Positions 8,648-17,566 of a DNA stretch of 64,000 nt are shown in pieces. The stretch comes from Bacteroidales bacterium (GTDB lineage Bacteria; Bacteroidota; Bacteroidia; Bacteroidales; UBA932). The position numbers and the translations under genes are program-made. The notes under the pieces were generated by a model. It was not told where the DNA came from. It saw only the letters and a list, made by a program, of their open reading frames with translations, and searched no databases. Each line of letters begins with the position of its first letter. Within the stretch, counting starts at the first letter, position 1. Where the stretch lies: the NCBI GenBank assembly GCA_017446775.1, contig JAFSQE010000035.1:1-64000 (forward strand), written 5' to 3'.

Positions 8648-8687
8648 CGACGGTTTTCTCAAGAGATAAATCCATTGTAACAGAATT

Positions 8688-9392
8688 TTAACGCCCGGAT
8701 TCTTTCACATACCGCTCCATGAATCCGGCCCGGTAAGTGTCGCCCACTGGGAGAGAGCGTCCGTTGTCCAGAATCACGGAAGATTTGCCGGCGGCAGTGA
8801 TGCGGGTAATGTCGGCCACGTAGGACTTGTGTATGCGCACGAAACGGTCTGTGGGCAGTTCCTGCAGGATTTGTTTAAACGACGACAGGACGACAAGCGG
8901 CGATTGGGATGAGGCGAGAAAGATTTTCATATATGGCCCGACGCTCTCCAGGTAACATATATCGGACACCTTCACCGGCACAATCTTGTAATCCGACTTG
9001 AAATAGACCAGTTTCTCCTGCTGCTGGCCATTGGAAGCACGCATTTTCAACGCCTCGCGGACCCTGTCGACGGCACGGGAAAAATCGTCGAAGGTAAAGG
9101 GCTTGAGCAGGTAATCCACGGCGCCCACCTTGAAGGCGTCCACGGCATAATCTGCGAAAGCCGTGGTGAAAACCACCAGCGGCGGATTCTCCAGAGAGGC
9201 TACGAAGTCCATTCCGGACTGAAGCGGCATATTGATATCGGCAAAGATGACATCCACTTTGTCCAGGAATGTCCGTGCCTGCTCTGTATCGGTGCAGGCG
9301 GCAGCAATCTCCAAATCCGGAATCTTTGCTGCAAACACCCCCAGCAGCCTGAGTGCCAGAGGCTCGTCGTCCATTGCAAGGGCGCGGATCAT
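8688..9392 (-). CDS. LytTR-family response regulator
   Basis: A 234-residue LytR/AlgR-type response regulator. Residues 1-115 are the receiver, with the acidic pair near residues 8-9, the phospho-acceptor Asp51 in FADINMP, a Thr in the TTAF motif and Lys in LLKPF. From about 128 on is the LytTR DNA-binding domain, with YLESVGPYMKIF, FVRIHKSYV and a final LPVGDTYR. LytTR regulators bind pairs of roughly 9-bp direct repeats one to two helical turns apart. Such a pair (10496-10530) lies just upstream of the partner kinase gene. Its ATG overlaps the kinase stop by four bases. Confidence 0.96.
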   Translation of the reverse strand: MIRALAMDDEPLALRLLGVFAAKIPDLEIAAACTDTEQARTFLDKVDVIFADINMPLQSGMDFVASLENPPLVVFTTAFADYAVDAFKVGAVDYLLKPFTFDDFSRAVDRVREALKMRASNGQQQEKLVYFKSDYKIVPVKVSDICYLESVGPYMKIFLASSQSPLVVLSSFKQILQELPTDRFVRIHKSYVADITRITAAGKSSVILDNGRSLPVGDTYRAGFMERYVKESGR

Positions 9393-10438
9393 AGCACACC
9401 TCCTTCAGCAATGGCCGGGATTGACATCAGCACATTATACACGCCATCTTCGGCTCCGCATTTCAGGGTGAAATCCTTGTTATATATCAGCGCCAGACGG
9501 CTCTGCACATTGCTTATACCTACGCCGCCGTCCACAGTCTCTTCCCGGATGTTCTGCGCTTCCAACGTGTTGGAGCAGCGGAAAACCACCCGGCCATCTT
9601 CTTCCCGGACGGATATCCGGATGAACGACCCCGGCTTGGACTTGCTCCCGTGCTTGAAAGCATTCTCCACGAATGACATCATCGACAGCGCCGGAACCAT
9701 GGCATCCCCTCCTCTTTCTGGGCTCTCAAATGAGATTTCTACCGTTTCGGGCCACTGTAACCTCATAAGAGACACAAAGTGGCTGATAAACTGTAACTCC
9801 CTTTCCAGAGGAATCAATGCCGTATGTCCCTCGCTCAGCACCATCCGCATCAGTTTGGAGAATTCGCTGATACACTCCGTCGCTTTCTCCGGCTCCGTGA
9901 GCACCAGCGCCTGTATGTTGTTCAGGGTGTTCATAAAGAAGTGAGGATTGATCTGATAGCGAAGGAATTCCATCTGCTGCGCCAGGCTCACCGCACGCAG
10001 TTCCTGAACCTTTCGTTCGTTTTCTGCAGAGAGAACCATAGCTTTGATGCCCAGGTTGACCAGTATGAGCAGGATCCCGATAACGACCTTCATCACCTCC
10101 GGGGAAAAGGGCCGCTGAACACCGGGCGGTGCTTCCACCGCGCCGTTGGCTCCGGCCGGAGGGCCGATGATGGTGGCCAGGATATAAAAGGCGAATGCCA
10201 CGAAAACGGTTGTGCTCAAAGTGAAATACAGCCAATATTTCTTTTTGAAAAACAGCGGTGCAAGCAGGAAATTGTGGATGCAGAAAAGGATGAGGTACGG
10301 CAGGATTTCCAGCCAGTTAAGCAGGACGACCGTCAAACTGAAACCGTTCTCGCGGCCGATGACATACTGGAATAGATACATCAACGGGACAGCGGCGAAT
10401 ACCACGATCCAAAAAAGGGCGAACCCTTTGATTTCCAT
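9389..10438 (-). CDS. LytS-type sensor histidine kinase
   Basis: A roughly 349-residue membrane histidine kinase of the His_kinase/LytS family. Four hydrophobic segments (about residues 5-25, 38-62, 70-92 and 115-138) precede the phospho-acceptor region LRYQINPHFFMNTLNN, with His166. The ATPase domain follows, with VENAFKHG (N box) and GGVGISNVQSRL (G box). No extracytoplasmic sensor domain of note is present, so the signal is probably sensed in or at the membrane. I chose ATG 10438 because the longer in-frame start at 10474 lies upstream of a good -7 box (10463-10470). The gene is translationally coupled to the LytTR regulator. Confidence 0.93.
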   Translation of the reverse strand: MEIKGFALFWIVVFAAVPLMYLFQYVIGRENGFSLTVVLLNWLEILPYLILFCIHNFLLAPLFFKKKYWLYFTLSTTVFVAFAFYILATIIGPPAGANGAVEAPPGVQRPFSPEVMKVVIGILLILVNLGIKAMVLSAENERKVQELRAVSLAQQMEFLRYQINPHFFMNTLNNIQALVLTEPEKATECISEFSKLMRMVLSEGHTALIPLERELQFISHFVSLMRLQWPETVEISFESPERGGDAMVPALSMMSFVENAFKHGSKSKPGSFIRISVREEDGRVVFRCSNTLEAQNIREETVDGGVGISNVQSRLALIYNKDFTLKCGAEDGVYNVLMSIPAIAEGGVL

Positions 10439-10462
10439 TCTTGATTCCCGTGTCATCATATG

Positions 10463-10470
10463 CAAAATTA
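10463..10470 (-). promoter_or_regulatory. -7 box of the LytS-LytTR operon
   Basis: The minus strand reads TAATTTTG, an exact TAnnTTTG match 24 bases before the chosen kinase start. The tandem repeats at 10496-10530 lie about 26-60 bases upstream, where an activator would bind. Confidence 0.55.
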
Positions 10471-10495
10471 GCATTTTTTTCCGCTGGGTGCGAGT

Positions 10496-10530
10496 CGTTC
10501 GTTTAAAAAACCGCCCGTTCGTTCAAAAAC
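10496..10530 (+). promoter_or_regulatory. Tandem CGTTCGTT repeats, putative LytTR binding site
   Basis: CGTTCGTTTAAAAAAC (10496-10511) and CGTTCGTTCAAAAAC (10516-10530) form a direct repeat with a 20-bp period in the divergent promoter region between the LytS kinase and the Cthe_2159-like operon. The half-site resembles the AlgR-type LytTR core (CCGTTCGTC, from memory). The spacing is about one turn short of exactly two. It is placed symmetrically between the two -7 boxes, so the regulator made next door could control both operons. Confidence 0.55.
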
Positions 10531-10565
10531 GCACGGCTTAGTGCAAATTCGGCCCCGTTTCTGCT

Positions 10566-10573
10566 TATTTTTG
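10566..10573 (+). promoter_or_regulatory. -7 box of the Cthe_2159-VTC operon
   Basis: TATTTTTG matches TAnnTTTG exactly and lies 27 bases before the ATG at 10600. The putative LytTR repeats lie 36-70 bases upstream. Confidence 0.6.
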
Positions 10574-10599
10574 TATTAGAAAAATCAAAACATATTATT

Positions 10600-13467
10600 A
10601 TGTGCAAGAAATACCTGTCACTTATCCCGGCATTGGCCCTGGTGCTGATGACTGCAGGATGCATGGCCGATGAGATATTCACGACCGACGAGGCTTTTCC
10701 CTCCGGCGACAGTTCTTCCACCCTTGCCGACCCCGGCCTTGCATGGAGCGAATCGGCCTTTGAGGCCACCATCGGCGAGCAAAACTGCTTTCCAACCCTT
10801 AGCAACAGCCACAATTTGAGCATAAGCTACTCTTCATCTCAAAACTTAGTTGCTACGATAGATGAAGAGGGTAATATCACTCTTCTTTCGGCCGGCACCA
10901 CCGCCATCATGGCTACCTCCGGCGCCACGGATACCTATGCCTCCGGGAGCGCTTCATACGCCCTTACAGTGGTAAAGGGCAGCGGCGCCATCGACTGGAA
11001 TGCAAACAGTTGCACAGTGAATATCGGCGAGCTGACCCACACCTTCCCTACGCTCTACAACCCCGGAAACCAAACAGTAAGTTACACTTCCAGCAACGAG
11101 AGCGTGGCCACCATAAGCAGCGACGGAACCGTTACCCTGGTTGCCGAAGGGAGCACTACCATCACGGCCTCAGCCGAGGCGAATGATGCCTACGAGGCTG
11201 CCAGCGTCTCCTACGACCTTATCGTAGAAGGGGATCTTGCCGCGGCGGGCCTTATCTGGAGCGAATCCAGCTACACGGCTTCTCTGGCATACGATGGCAA
11301 CAGTTTCCCTACCCTGTCCAATCCCAACTCACTTGACGTGAGCTTCTTTTCTTCAGACGAGAGCATCGCCACCATAGACGGTAGCGGAAACATCACACTG
11401 GTTTCGGCCGGAACGACATCCATCATCGCCAGCTCCGAAGCCAATGACACTTACGCCTCGGGCAGCGCCTCCTTCACACTGAAAGTGGTGAAAAACACAG
11501 TCACCCTTGGTTGGAGCGAGTCCACCTTCAGCGTCGTGCTGGAAGATGGTTCATCAACCTGGCCCACACTCGGCATCAACCCGTCCGATGCGGGAATCAC
11601 AGTCAGCTACAGCTCCTCCAACACCTCGGTAGCCACCATCGATGCCGCCGGGAACATCACCCTCGCGGGAGCCGGAACCACCACCATATCCGCTATCTTC
11701 GAGGGCAACACCTGTTACAAGGCTGCTTCTGCCTGCTATACGCTTACAGTGACAAGCAGCGCCGATGACGGAGCGGTGACCACCGTCTTTGACCCGGCGG
11801 GCGGCGGAACATCTGACGATGATATCTCCAACACGACCTTTACGCGCCTGGTGACAGTTACCTACTCTTCGGGCGGGGCCAGCGTGAGCGGATACAGCGC
11901 CGTGGCCGGCGTGATGAACGTGGGCGTAAGCGGAAACCAGGTCACCATCACCTACACCGGCAGCGAGAATGTGGCGTACAAGCTCACCGGCACAGCCTCC
12001 AACGGTTTTTTCAAGCTCTATAGTTCCAAGAAACAGGCCTTGTGGCTCAGCGACCTAAGTCTTACCTGCACCAGCGGCGCGGCCATCAACAACCAGAGCG
12101 GCAAGCGCACCTTCGTTTATGTCGATGGCACCAATACCATAGCCGACGGCTCCTCTGCCGGCTATTCCACTACGGGCGACGAAGATATGAAGGGCGTCCT
12201 CTTCTCCGAGGGGCAGCTGATCTTCAGCGGCAGCGGCAGCCTCAAAGTTACGGCGAACAATGCCAAGGGCAAGTCCGGCATTGTATCGGATGACTATGTG
12301 CGTATGCTGGGCACACCCTCCATAACCGTTACGGCTGGAAGCGGTGCAGGACACGGCATCAAGTCCAACGACTACGTGCAGATCGGCGCAGGTACGCTCA
12401 ATATCAGTACCGCGGCGGCCATGAAAAAGGGTATCACCTCCGATGACTACGTCCTTGTAGAAGGCGGCGCCACCACCATCAAGGTCACCGGCGGCGTAGC
12501 CTACGACAGCGAAGATGGGGAATACACCGGCACGGCAGGCATCAAGGCCGATAACTACTTTGCAATGACCGGCGGCTCCGTGACAATTACCAACAGCGGT
12601 ACGGGCGGCAAGGGCATCCGGGCCGGAAGCTACGACTACGATGCCACAAACCACACAGTGGCCGACACCTATATCAGCGGTGGAACGCTCACCATTACCA
12701 CCACCGGCAGCGAATCAAATGATGTCTCCTCCAAGGGGATGAAGATAGGCTGGGTTACCAAAAACGGCAGCGGCGACCGTGCCAAGGTCACCGGATATGC
12801 CGGCAATCTGAAAATCAGCGGCGGTAAAGTTATCGTTAATGCCTCCAAAAGTGAGGGCATCGAGGCCAAGGGAGACATCGTCATTTCCGGTGGCGAGGTA
12901 TATGTAAGCTCCACCGGCGACGATGCCATCAACAGTCAGGCAGAATTCGATGTTACCGGGGGCTATGTGTATGCATATTCCAGCGCCAACGACGCCATGG
13001 ACGCCAACCACGACATGAAACTCTCCGGCGGTTACATATTCGCCGTCACCACCAAGGGTACCCCGGAAGTTGCCCTGGACGCCAACACAGAGGAGAAATA
13101 CAAGCTCTATATCACCGGAGCCACAGTGGTGGCCTACGGCGGCCTGGAAAGCGGCTATTCCTCTTCCAACACCGTCTACACGCTATCCGGTACGGCTAAC
13201 TCCTGGAACGCCCTGTATGACGGCAGCTCCTTTATCGCGGCCTTCAAGGCCCCTTCTGGCCTGAGTTCCTTCGCCGTTACAGCCCCCTCCCTCAAGAGCG
13301 GCTACAAGGGCGTCACGGTAAGCGGAACCACCTACAGCAACGGCATCTGGGCCACGAGCGGCATTTCCGGCGGAACATCCGTTTCGCTGAGCACCTACAG
13401 CGGAGGAGGCAGTGGCCCCGGTGGCGGCTACCCCGGTGGCCCCGGCGGAGGTGGATTTCCCTGGTAA
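10600..13467 (+). CDS. Cthe_2159-type surface lipoprotein with four Ig-like repeats
   Basis: A 955-residue lipoprotein (lipobox ending at Cys21). Residues about 47-125, 130-210, 217-298 and 303-385 are four bacterial Ig-like (BIg2-type) repeats, each with the pattern SSNxSVATIDxxGNITL. From about 390 to 900 is a right-handed beta-helix-like region with turns such as GIKSNDYV, GITSDDYV and GDDAINSQ, typical of the Cthe_2159 carbohydrate-binding family (structurally close to pectate lyases, known to bind polygalacturonate and cellulose). The last 25 residues are very Gly/Pro-rich. Homologues often lie beside VTC-domain and DUF4956 genes, as here. Its role with polyphosphate synthesis is not established. 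First gene of the operon. Confidence 0.9.
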   Translation: MCKKYLSLIPALALVLMTAGCMADEIFTTDEAFPSGDSSSTLADPGLAWSESAFEATIGEQNCFPTLSNSHNLSISYSSSQNLVATIDEEGNITLLSAGTTAIMATSGATDTYASGSASYALTVVKGSGAIDWNANSCTVNIGELTHTFPTLYNPGNQTVSYTSSNESVATISSDGTVTLVAEGSTTITASAEANDAYEAASVSYDLIVEGDLAAAGLIWSESSYTASLAYDGNSFPTLSNPNSLDVSFFSSDESIATIDGSGNITLVSAGTTSIIASSEANDTYASGSASFTLKVVKNTVTLGWSESTFSVVLEDGSSTWPTLGINPSDAGITVSYSSSNTSVATIDAAGNITLAGAGTTTISAIFEGNTCYKAASACYTLTVTSSADDGAVTTVFDPAGGGTSDDDISNTTFTRLVTVTYSSGGASVSGYSAVAGVMNVGVSGNQVTITYTGSENVAYKLTGTASNGFFKLYSSKKQALWLSDLSLTCTSGAAINNQSGKRTFVYVDGTNTIADGSSAGYSTTGDEDMKGVLFSEGQLIFSGSGSLKVTANNAKGKSGIVSDDYVRMLGTPSITVTAGSGAGHGIKSNDYVQIGAGTLNISTAAAMKKGITSDDYVLVEGGATTIKVTGGVAYDSEDGEYTGTAGIKADNYFAMTGGSVTITNSGTGGKGIRAGSYDYDATNHTVADTYISGGTLTITTTGSESNDVSSKGMKIGWVTKNGSGDRAKVTGYAGNLKISGGKVIVNASKSEGIEAKGDIVISGGEVYVSSTGDDAINSQAEFDVTGGYVYAYSSANDAMDANHDMKLSGGYIFAVTTKGTPEVALDANTEEKYKLYITGATVVAYGGLESGYSSSNTVYTLSGTANSWNALYDGSSFIAAFKAPSGLSSFAVTAPSLKSGYKGVTVSGTTYSNGIWATSGISGGTSVSLSTYSGGGSGPGGGYPGGPGGGGFPW

Positions 13468-13488
13468 TCCCATAATAACGACAGAACC

Positions 13489-13902
13489 ATGAAACGAATC
13501 ATTATCCTTATAACTATGGCCCTGGCTCCGGTATTTGCCGCGTCTGCCCAGGACGCTACCCCCAGAATCAACAAGAAGAATCTGGTAGTCAAAGAATGGA
13601 ATACCAACGCCAAAGGGGTCGCAAAGACGCTCGACCACGTGACAACCTACTCTGCCGAGGGTAAGAAGACAGAGGAGATCGAGTACGACAACGCCGGCAA
13701 GCAGAAATGGCGCAAGCGCTACGAATGGGGGGCTAACGGCAAGCAGACCCGCGAACTGGTCTATGACGAGCGGAACCGGCTGGTAAACTACAAGACCTTC
13801 GAATACAACGAATTCGGAAAGAAAAAGGCGCAGTATACCTACGACGCCAAAGGAAAGCTCATCGGCACCAAAATCTTTGAATATATAGCACAAGATGAAT
13901 GA
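13489..13902 (+). CDS. Small secreted protein with YD-like repeats
   Basis: A 137-residue exported protein. A signal peptide (residues 1-20, ending in ASAQ) is followed by about five imperfect 17-20-residue repeats of the form (T)YxxxGKxxxxxxYD, resembling YwqK/RHS-like antiparallel strands (YSAEGKKTEEIEYD, YDAKGKLIGTKIFEY). No named family is certain. It starts 21 bases after the Cthe_2159-like gene and its stop overlaps the start of the VTC gene, so it belongs to the operon. It could be a periplasmic accessory of the surface protein or of the polymerase. Confidence 0.8.
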   Translation: MKRIIILITMALAPVFAASAQDATPRINKKNLVVKEWNTNAKGVAKTLDHVTTYSAEGKKTEEIEYDNAGKQKWRKRYEWGANGKQTRELVYDERNRLVNYKTFEYNEFGKKKAQYTYDAKGKLIGTKIFEYIAQDE

Positions 13903-14688
13903 CATGTCTGTCACCAAAGCCAAAATCCTGGAGAAATTCGCCCCCATCACGCTGGAAGAGATGGAGGGGGTGAAACTTCTCAACCGCATAGACACCAAGT
14001 ACCTTACCGACGAGGCCACTCTTGGCAAGATACTCTCCGATGCCGCTGCGGCAGGTTACCGGGCGTTGGTGGCAGAGGGGGTGAAGATAAGCCCATACAA
14101 CTCGGTGTACTTTGATACTCCGCAGCTTAAGATGTTCCTGGATCACCACAACAGAAGGCTGGTGAGACAGAAAGTGAGGACACGCATATATGTAAATTCC
14201 GGAGAAGCATTTCTGGAGATAAAGCGCAAGAACAACCACGGCCGGACGAAGAAAAAGAGAATCGGCATAAACGAGAATGAGATTATGGCGTTCGCTTCAA
14301 ATACTTCTGCCTGTGAGTATCTGGCAAAACATTCCTGGTTCACTGCAGAGGATATTAAACCTGTGCTCTCCACGGCATTTGAGAGGATTACGCTGGTGAA
14401 TCCTGCACAGACGGAACGGCTTACCATCGACACCCGGTTGCATTTCAAGAACTACCGTACCGGAATGACCACCTCTCTGGAAGACGCCGTCATCATAGAA
14501 CTCAAGCAGGACGGCCACGCCGCCAGCCAGATGAAAACATCCTGCTGGATAACCGGGTAAAGCCCGTTCGCATCAGCAAATACTGCATAGCGGTGACTCT
14601 TACGGACCCTTCAGTCAAAAGCAACCGCTTCAAGGTAAAGGTCCGCACCATAGAAAAGACAATTAACAAAAAGATTCAAGTGATATGA
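13895..14688 (+). pseudogene. VTC-domain polyphosphate polymerase, frameshifted
   Basis: This encodes a VTC-domain protein, the catalytic fold of eukaryotic VTC4 that makes polyphosphate from nucleotide. Family features are visible: NRIDTKYLTD near the N-terminus, YFDTPQLKMFLDHHN, basic residues RQKVRTRIY and FLEIKRKNNHGRTKKKR, and IIELKQDGH. The frame stops early at 14560. From about 14535 the -1 frame continues with a plausible C-terminus (NILLDNRVKPVRISKYCIAV) to a TGA at 14686-14688 that overlaps the next start as ATGA. One extra A in the AAAA run at about 14533-14536 would restore a 264-residue protein. It is either a real deletion, a slippage site, or a sequencing error. Confidence 0.88.
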
Positions 14689-15449
14689 TTACAGCCCAGG
14701 ATTTCGGCGAATATACCCTTGCCGACGACAGCATCATCGATGTACAGACCATCACCGATGCCATGATGACCACCACCCAGTCCCTGACGGAGCTGGCCAT
14801 CCGTTTCTTCGTGAACCTTGCAGTGTGCTGGATTCTGGTCCAGTTCTTCTACTACCGGAAGAGCCGCCGCCGCGACTATTACTTCACCTTCATGGTCTTC
14901 TCCACGGCCATGCTCATGCTGCTGTACATCATGGGCAACGTTGAGGTGGGCGTAGGCCTTACCCTGGGTCTGTTCGCCATCTTCGGGGTCATCCGCTACC
15001 GTACGGAGACGGTCCCCATACGGGAGATGACCTATCTGTTTGTCATCATCGCACTGGCTGCCGTCAATGGTCTGGCTCCCGTGTATAAACTTGTAGAAGC
15101 TACATCGGCCCATCCGCACTATGCACTCTCCGGAGGGACGGTGGGCATCATGGTGCTCTCCAATCTGTTGGTGATTGCGCTTGTGTGGGTTCTGGAAAGC
15201 GGGAAGATGCTCAAACATACATCGGCCAAGCTGGTTCTCTACGACCGCATCGACCTGATTGTACCCGAGCGTCGCAAGGAACTTGTCGCCGACCTGGAAA
15301 AACGCATCGGCCTCAAGGTAGAAGGCGTTGAAGTAGGCCACGTCGATTTTCTCAAGGACGCCGCTTTCATCAAGGTGTACTACACTCTGGAAGATGGCAA
15401 TACTGGCTCCATAGACAGCCTGACCAAGGCAAAGAACTTTGTTGGATAA
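14685..15449 (+). CDS. DUF4956 membrane protein
   Basis: A 254-residue DUF4956 protein: four predicted membrane helices (about residues 38-55, 66-84, 88-105, 118-135, with another near 155-170) and a soluble C-terminal domain from about 180. The conserved cytoplasmic-loop motif GLFAIFGVIRYRTETVPIREMTYLF is present, quoted here only as its ends GLFAIFG and REMTYLF. DUF4956 genes regularly neighbour VTC-domain genes and may form the membrane part of a polyphosphate-handling complex; the biochemical role is unknown. Its ATG overlaps the stop of the repaired VTC frame, which supports translational coupling. Confidence 0.92.
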   Translation: MITAQDFGEYTLADDSIIDVQTITDAMMTTTQSLTELAIRFFVNLAVCWILVQFFYYRKSRRRDYYFTFMVFSTAMLMLLYIMGNVEVGVGLTLGLFAIFGVIRYRTETVPIREMTYLFVIIALAAVNGLAPVYKLVEATSAHPHYALSGGTVGIMVLSNLLVIALVWVLESGKMLKHTSAKLVLYDRIDLIVPERRKELVADLEKRIGLKVEGVEVGHVDFLKDAAFIKVYYTLEDGNTGSIDSLTKAKNFVG

Positions 15450-15462
15450 AGGAGGAAAGGTT

Positions 15463-16263
15463 ATGAAACACAATCGATTACTGCTTATCCTTGCGTTGGT
15501 GGTCTCTACCGCGGGCATTGCCCGGGCTCAAGGGAGTGTAAATGCGATGGAAAACGATTTCGGCGGGCGTTTTAGCGTCACGGCCGACAAGAAGATCGTA
15601 AAAGGTGTCCATCTTTTTGCAGAAGGAGAAGTCCGCATGAGTGACAACTTCTCATCGCTGGGCCGCTACCAGGCCGGGATGGGAGTCACCTGGAAGATAA
15701 CGGATGTTTTCAAAGTCGGTACCGGATACACATTCATCCAGAAGCAGAATTCAGAAGGTACATGGAAACCCCGTCACCGGGTCTATCTGGACGGAGCTGT
15801 CAACCTTAAGGCTGGCTATTGGCGATTCTCCATAAAGGAGCGCTTGCAGCTTACGCATCGGGAGGTGAACAACGCCTACCAGAACAATCCCAACTCGCTC
15901 GCGCTCAAGAGCCGCTTCAAGATTGCCTACAAGGGTCTTCAGGATGTGACGCCCTATGGCTATATCGAACTGCGCAACGTATTCAACGACCCCTCTGTCA
16001 AAGCTACTTGGAGCACCACCAGCCTTACCTACGCCGAATATTCCTTCGGCGGCTACAACGACGCCTACATCAACCGCGTCCGCGGCTCTCTGGGCGCTGA
16101 ATGGAAACTCTCCAAAAAGCACGCCCTGGACTTCTTCCTGCTCACGGATTATAACTACGACAAGAACATCGACACCGACGCCGCCGGCACCACCCTCAAA
16201 TCCCTGACCTGGGACCAGGGCATCAATCTAAGTCTTGGGGTCGGCTATAAGTTCGCCTTATAA
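15463..16263 (+). CDS. DUF2490 outer-membrane beta-barrel protein
   Basis: A 266-residue exported protein with signal peptide (residues 1-23, ending ARAQ) and about ten amphipathic strands typical of DUF2490 barrels (YQAGMGVTWKITDVFKVGTG, PRHRVYLDG, LSLGVGYKFAL at the end). I chose ATG 15463 because a strong AGGAGG lies 5-10 bases before it; the upstream in-frame ATG at 15439 overlaps DUF4956. It is the last gene of the polyphosphate-type operon and may provide an outer-membrane component. Confidence 0.85.
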   Translation: MKHNRLLLILALVVSTAGIARAQGSVNAMENDFGGRFSVTADKKIVKGVHLFAEGEVRMSDNFSSLGRYQAGMGVTWKITDVFKVGTGYTFIQKQNSEGTWKPRHRVYLDGAVNLKAGYWRFSIKERLQLTHREVNNAYQNNPNSLALKSRFKIAYKGLQDVTPYGYIELRNVFNDPSVKATWSTTSLTYAEYSFGGYNDAYINRVRGSLGAEWKLSKKHALDFFLLTDYNYDKNIDTDAAGTTLKSLTWDQGINLSLGVGYKFAL

Positions 16264-16273
16264 GCAAATATAT

Positions 16274-16281
16274 TATTTTTG
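16274..16281 (+). promoter_or_regulatory. -7 box before GntP gene
   Basis: TATTTTTG, an exact TAnnTTTG match, 29 bases before the GTG start of the GntP permease. This suggests the permease is not part of the preceding operon. Confidence 0.5.
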
Positions 16282-16309
16282 CATTCGATTTACTTAAAAA
16301 CCGGCCCTA

Positions 16310-17566
16310 GTGAACAGTGCGATTGCAGCCTTGATAGGCATGACCCTTGCCATAGTGCTTATTGTGCGCAAGGTGCAGCCGGTGTTCGCACTGTTTCTGG
16401 GTGCGCTTGCCGGCGGTCTTCTGGCCGGATGGGGCATGGTGCGCACCGTGGCGGAGATGATTGCAGGGGTCAAGGAGATCGTTCCTGCCATCGTTAGGAT
16501 ATTGGCTGCAGGCGTGCTTTCCGGGATGCTGGTGGTAACAGGCGCCGCAGAGTCGATAGCTGCGGCCATTGTCGGTAAGCTTGGCGCCCGGCGGGTCTAT
16601 CTGGCCCTGGCGCTGTCGGCAATGCTGCTTTGCGCCACCGGCGTCTTTATAGATGTCGCCGTTATAACGATTGCCCCCATCGCACTTATGATAGGCAACC
16701 GGATTGGCGCCCCCCTGCCCCGGCTTATGATTGCGATGATTGGCGGCGGCAAGTGCGGCAACATAATCTCCCCCAACCCGAATACCATTATTGCGGCAGA
16801 GAACTTTGGCGCGCCGCTGCAAAGCGTGATGCTGGCCAACGTGCTGCCCGCCCTCATCGGCCTGGCTGTTACGGTATTTGTTGTGATACCGTTGATGCCG
16901 GGTGGCAGGATTGCCGCGCCTGCAGGAAGCGTCTGCCAGGAAGAGTCTCAGACCAAAGACCTTCCGTCGTTTATGGGCAGTATCGCCGGACCGCTGCTGG
17001 CAGTGGCGTTACTGGCACTGCGGCCGCTCTTTGGCATTGTAATCGACCCGATGGTTGCACTTCCCGCCGGAGGAGTGTTTGGCCTGATAACGACCCGCCG
17101 CCTAAGACTTACCGGCAAAAGTCTTCAATATGGTCTGGAGAAGATGTCTACAGTTGCCGTGCTGCTGGTTGGGACCGGAGCCATTGCGGGCATAATAAAG
17201 GCATCGTCCATCACGACGGTTATTGTCTCCGCCCTTGGCGGATGGAGCGGTGGCGGAGAGTTGCTCGCCCCCATAGCAGGCATTCTGATGTGTGCTGCAA
17301 CCGCATCCACAACCGCCGGAGCTACTATTGCATCGGCATCGTTTGCAGGGGCTATTCTCGCCTCCGGGGTGAATCCTGTCTGGGCGGCGGCAATGGTGAA
17401 TTCCGGGGCGACGGTGTTGGATCACCTCCCCCACGGTTCATTTTTCAATGCCACCGGCGGTTGTGTAGCAATGACCGTATCGGAGCGGATGCGACTGATT
17501 CCGTTTGAAACGATTGTGGGGTTGTCGCTAGCCCTGTCCAGCTTTCTGGCCCAGATTATCTTTTGA
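16310..17566 (+). CDS. GntP family permease
   Basis: A 418-residue inner-membrane permease of the GntP (gluconate:H+ symporter) family, with about 12 hydrophobic segments. Family-like motifs include IGGGKCGNIISPNPNTI in the middle and NSGATVLDHLPHGSFF near the C-terminus. The substrate may be gluconate, glycerate or another sugar acid. A glycerate kinase domain is encoded at 49.9-51 kb in this window but is not adjacent. The start is GTG at 16310; an internal ATG 30 bases later is possible. Its 3' end overlaps the convergent glycerophosphodiesterase gene by 11 bases. Confidence 0.88.
   Translation: MNSAIAALIGMTLAIVLIVRKVQPVFALFLGALAGGLLAGWGMVRTVAEMIAGVKEIVPAIVRILAAGVLSGMLVVTGAAESIAAAIVGKLGARRVYLALALSAMLLCATGVFIDVAVITIAPIALMIGNRIGAPLPRLMIAMIGGGKCGNIISPNPNTIIAAENFGAPLQSVMLANVLPALIGLAVTVFVVIPLMPGGRIAAPAGSVCQEESQTKDLPSFMGSIAGPLLAVALLALRPLFGIVIDPMVALPAGGVFGLITTRRLRLTGKSLQYGLEKMSTVAVLLVGTGAIAGIIKASSITTVIVSALGGWSGGGELLAPIAGILMCAATASTTAGATIASASFAGAILASGVNPVWAAAMVNSGATVLDHLPHGSFFNATGGCVAMTVSERMRLIPFETIVGLSLALSSFLAQIIF

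Noticed and set aside
10436-10474. Longer histidine kinase start at 10474
   Set aside because: It lies upstream of the probable -7 box and transcription start, and adds no hydrophobic or conserved segment.
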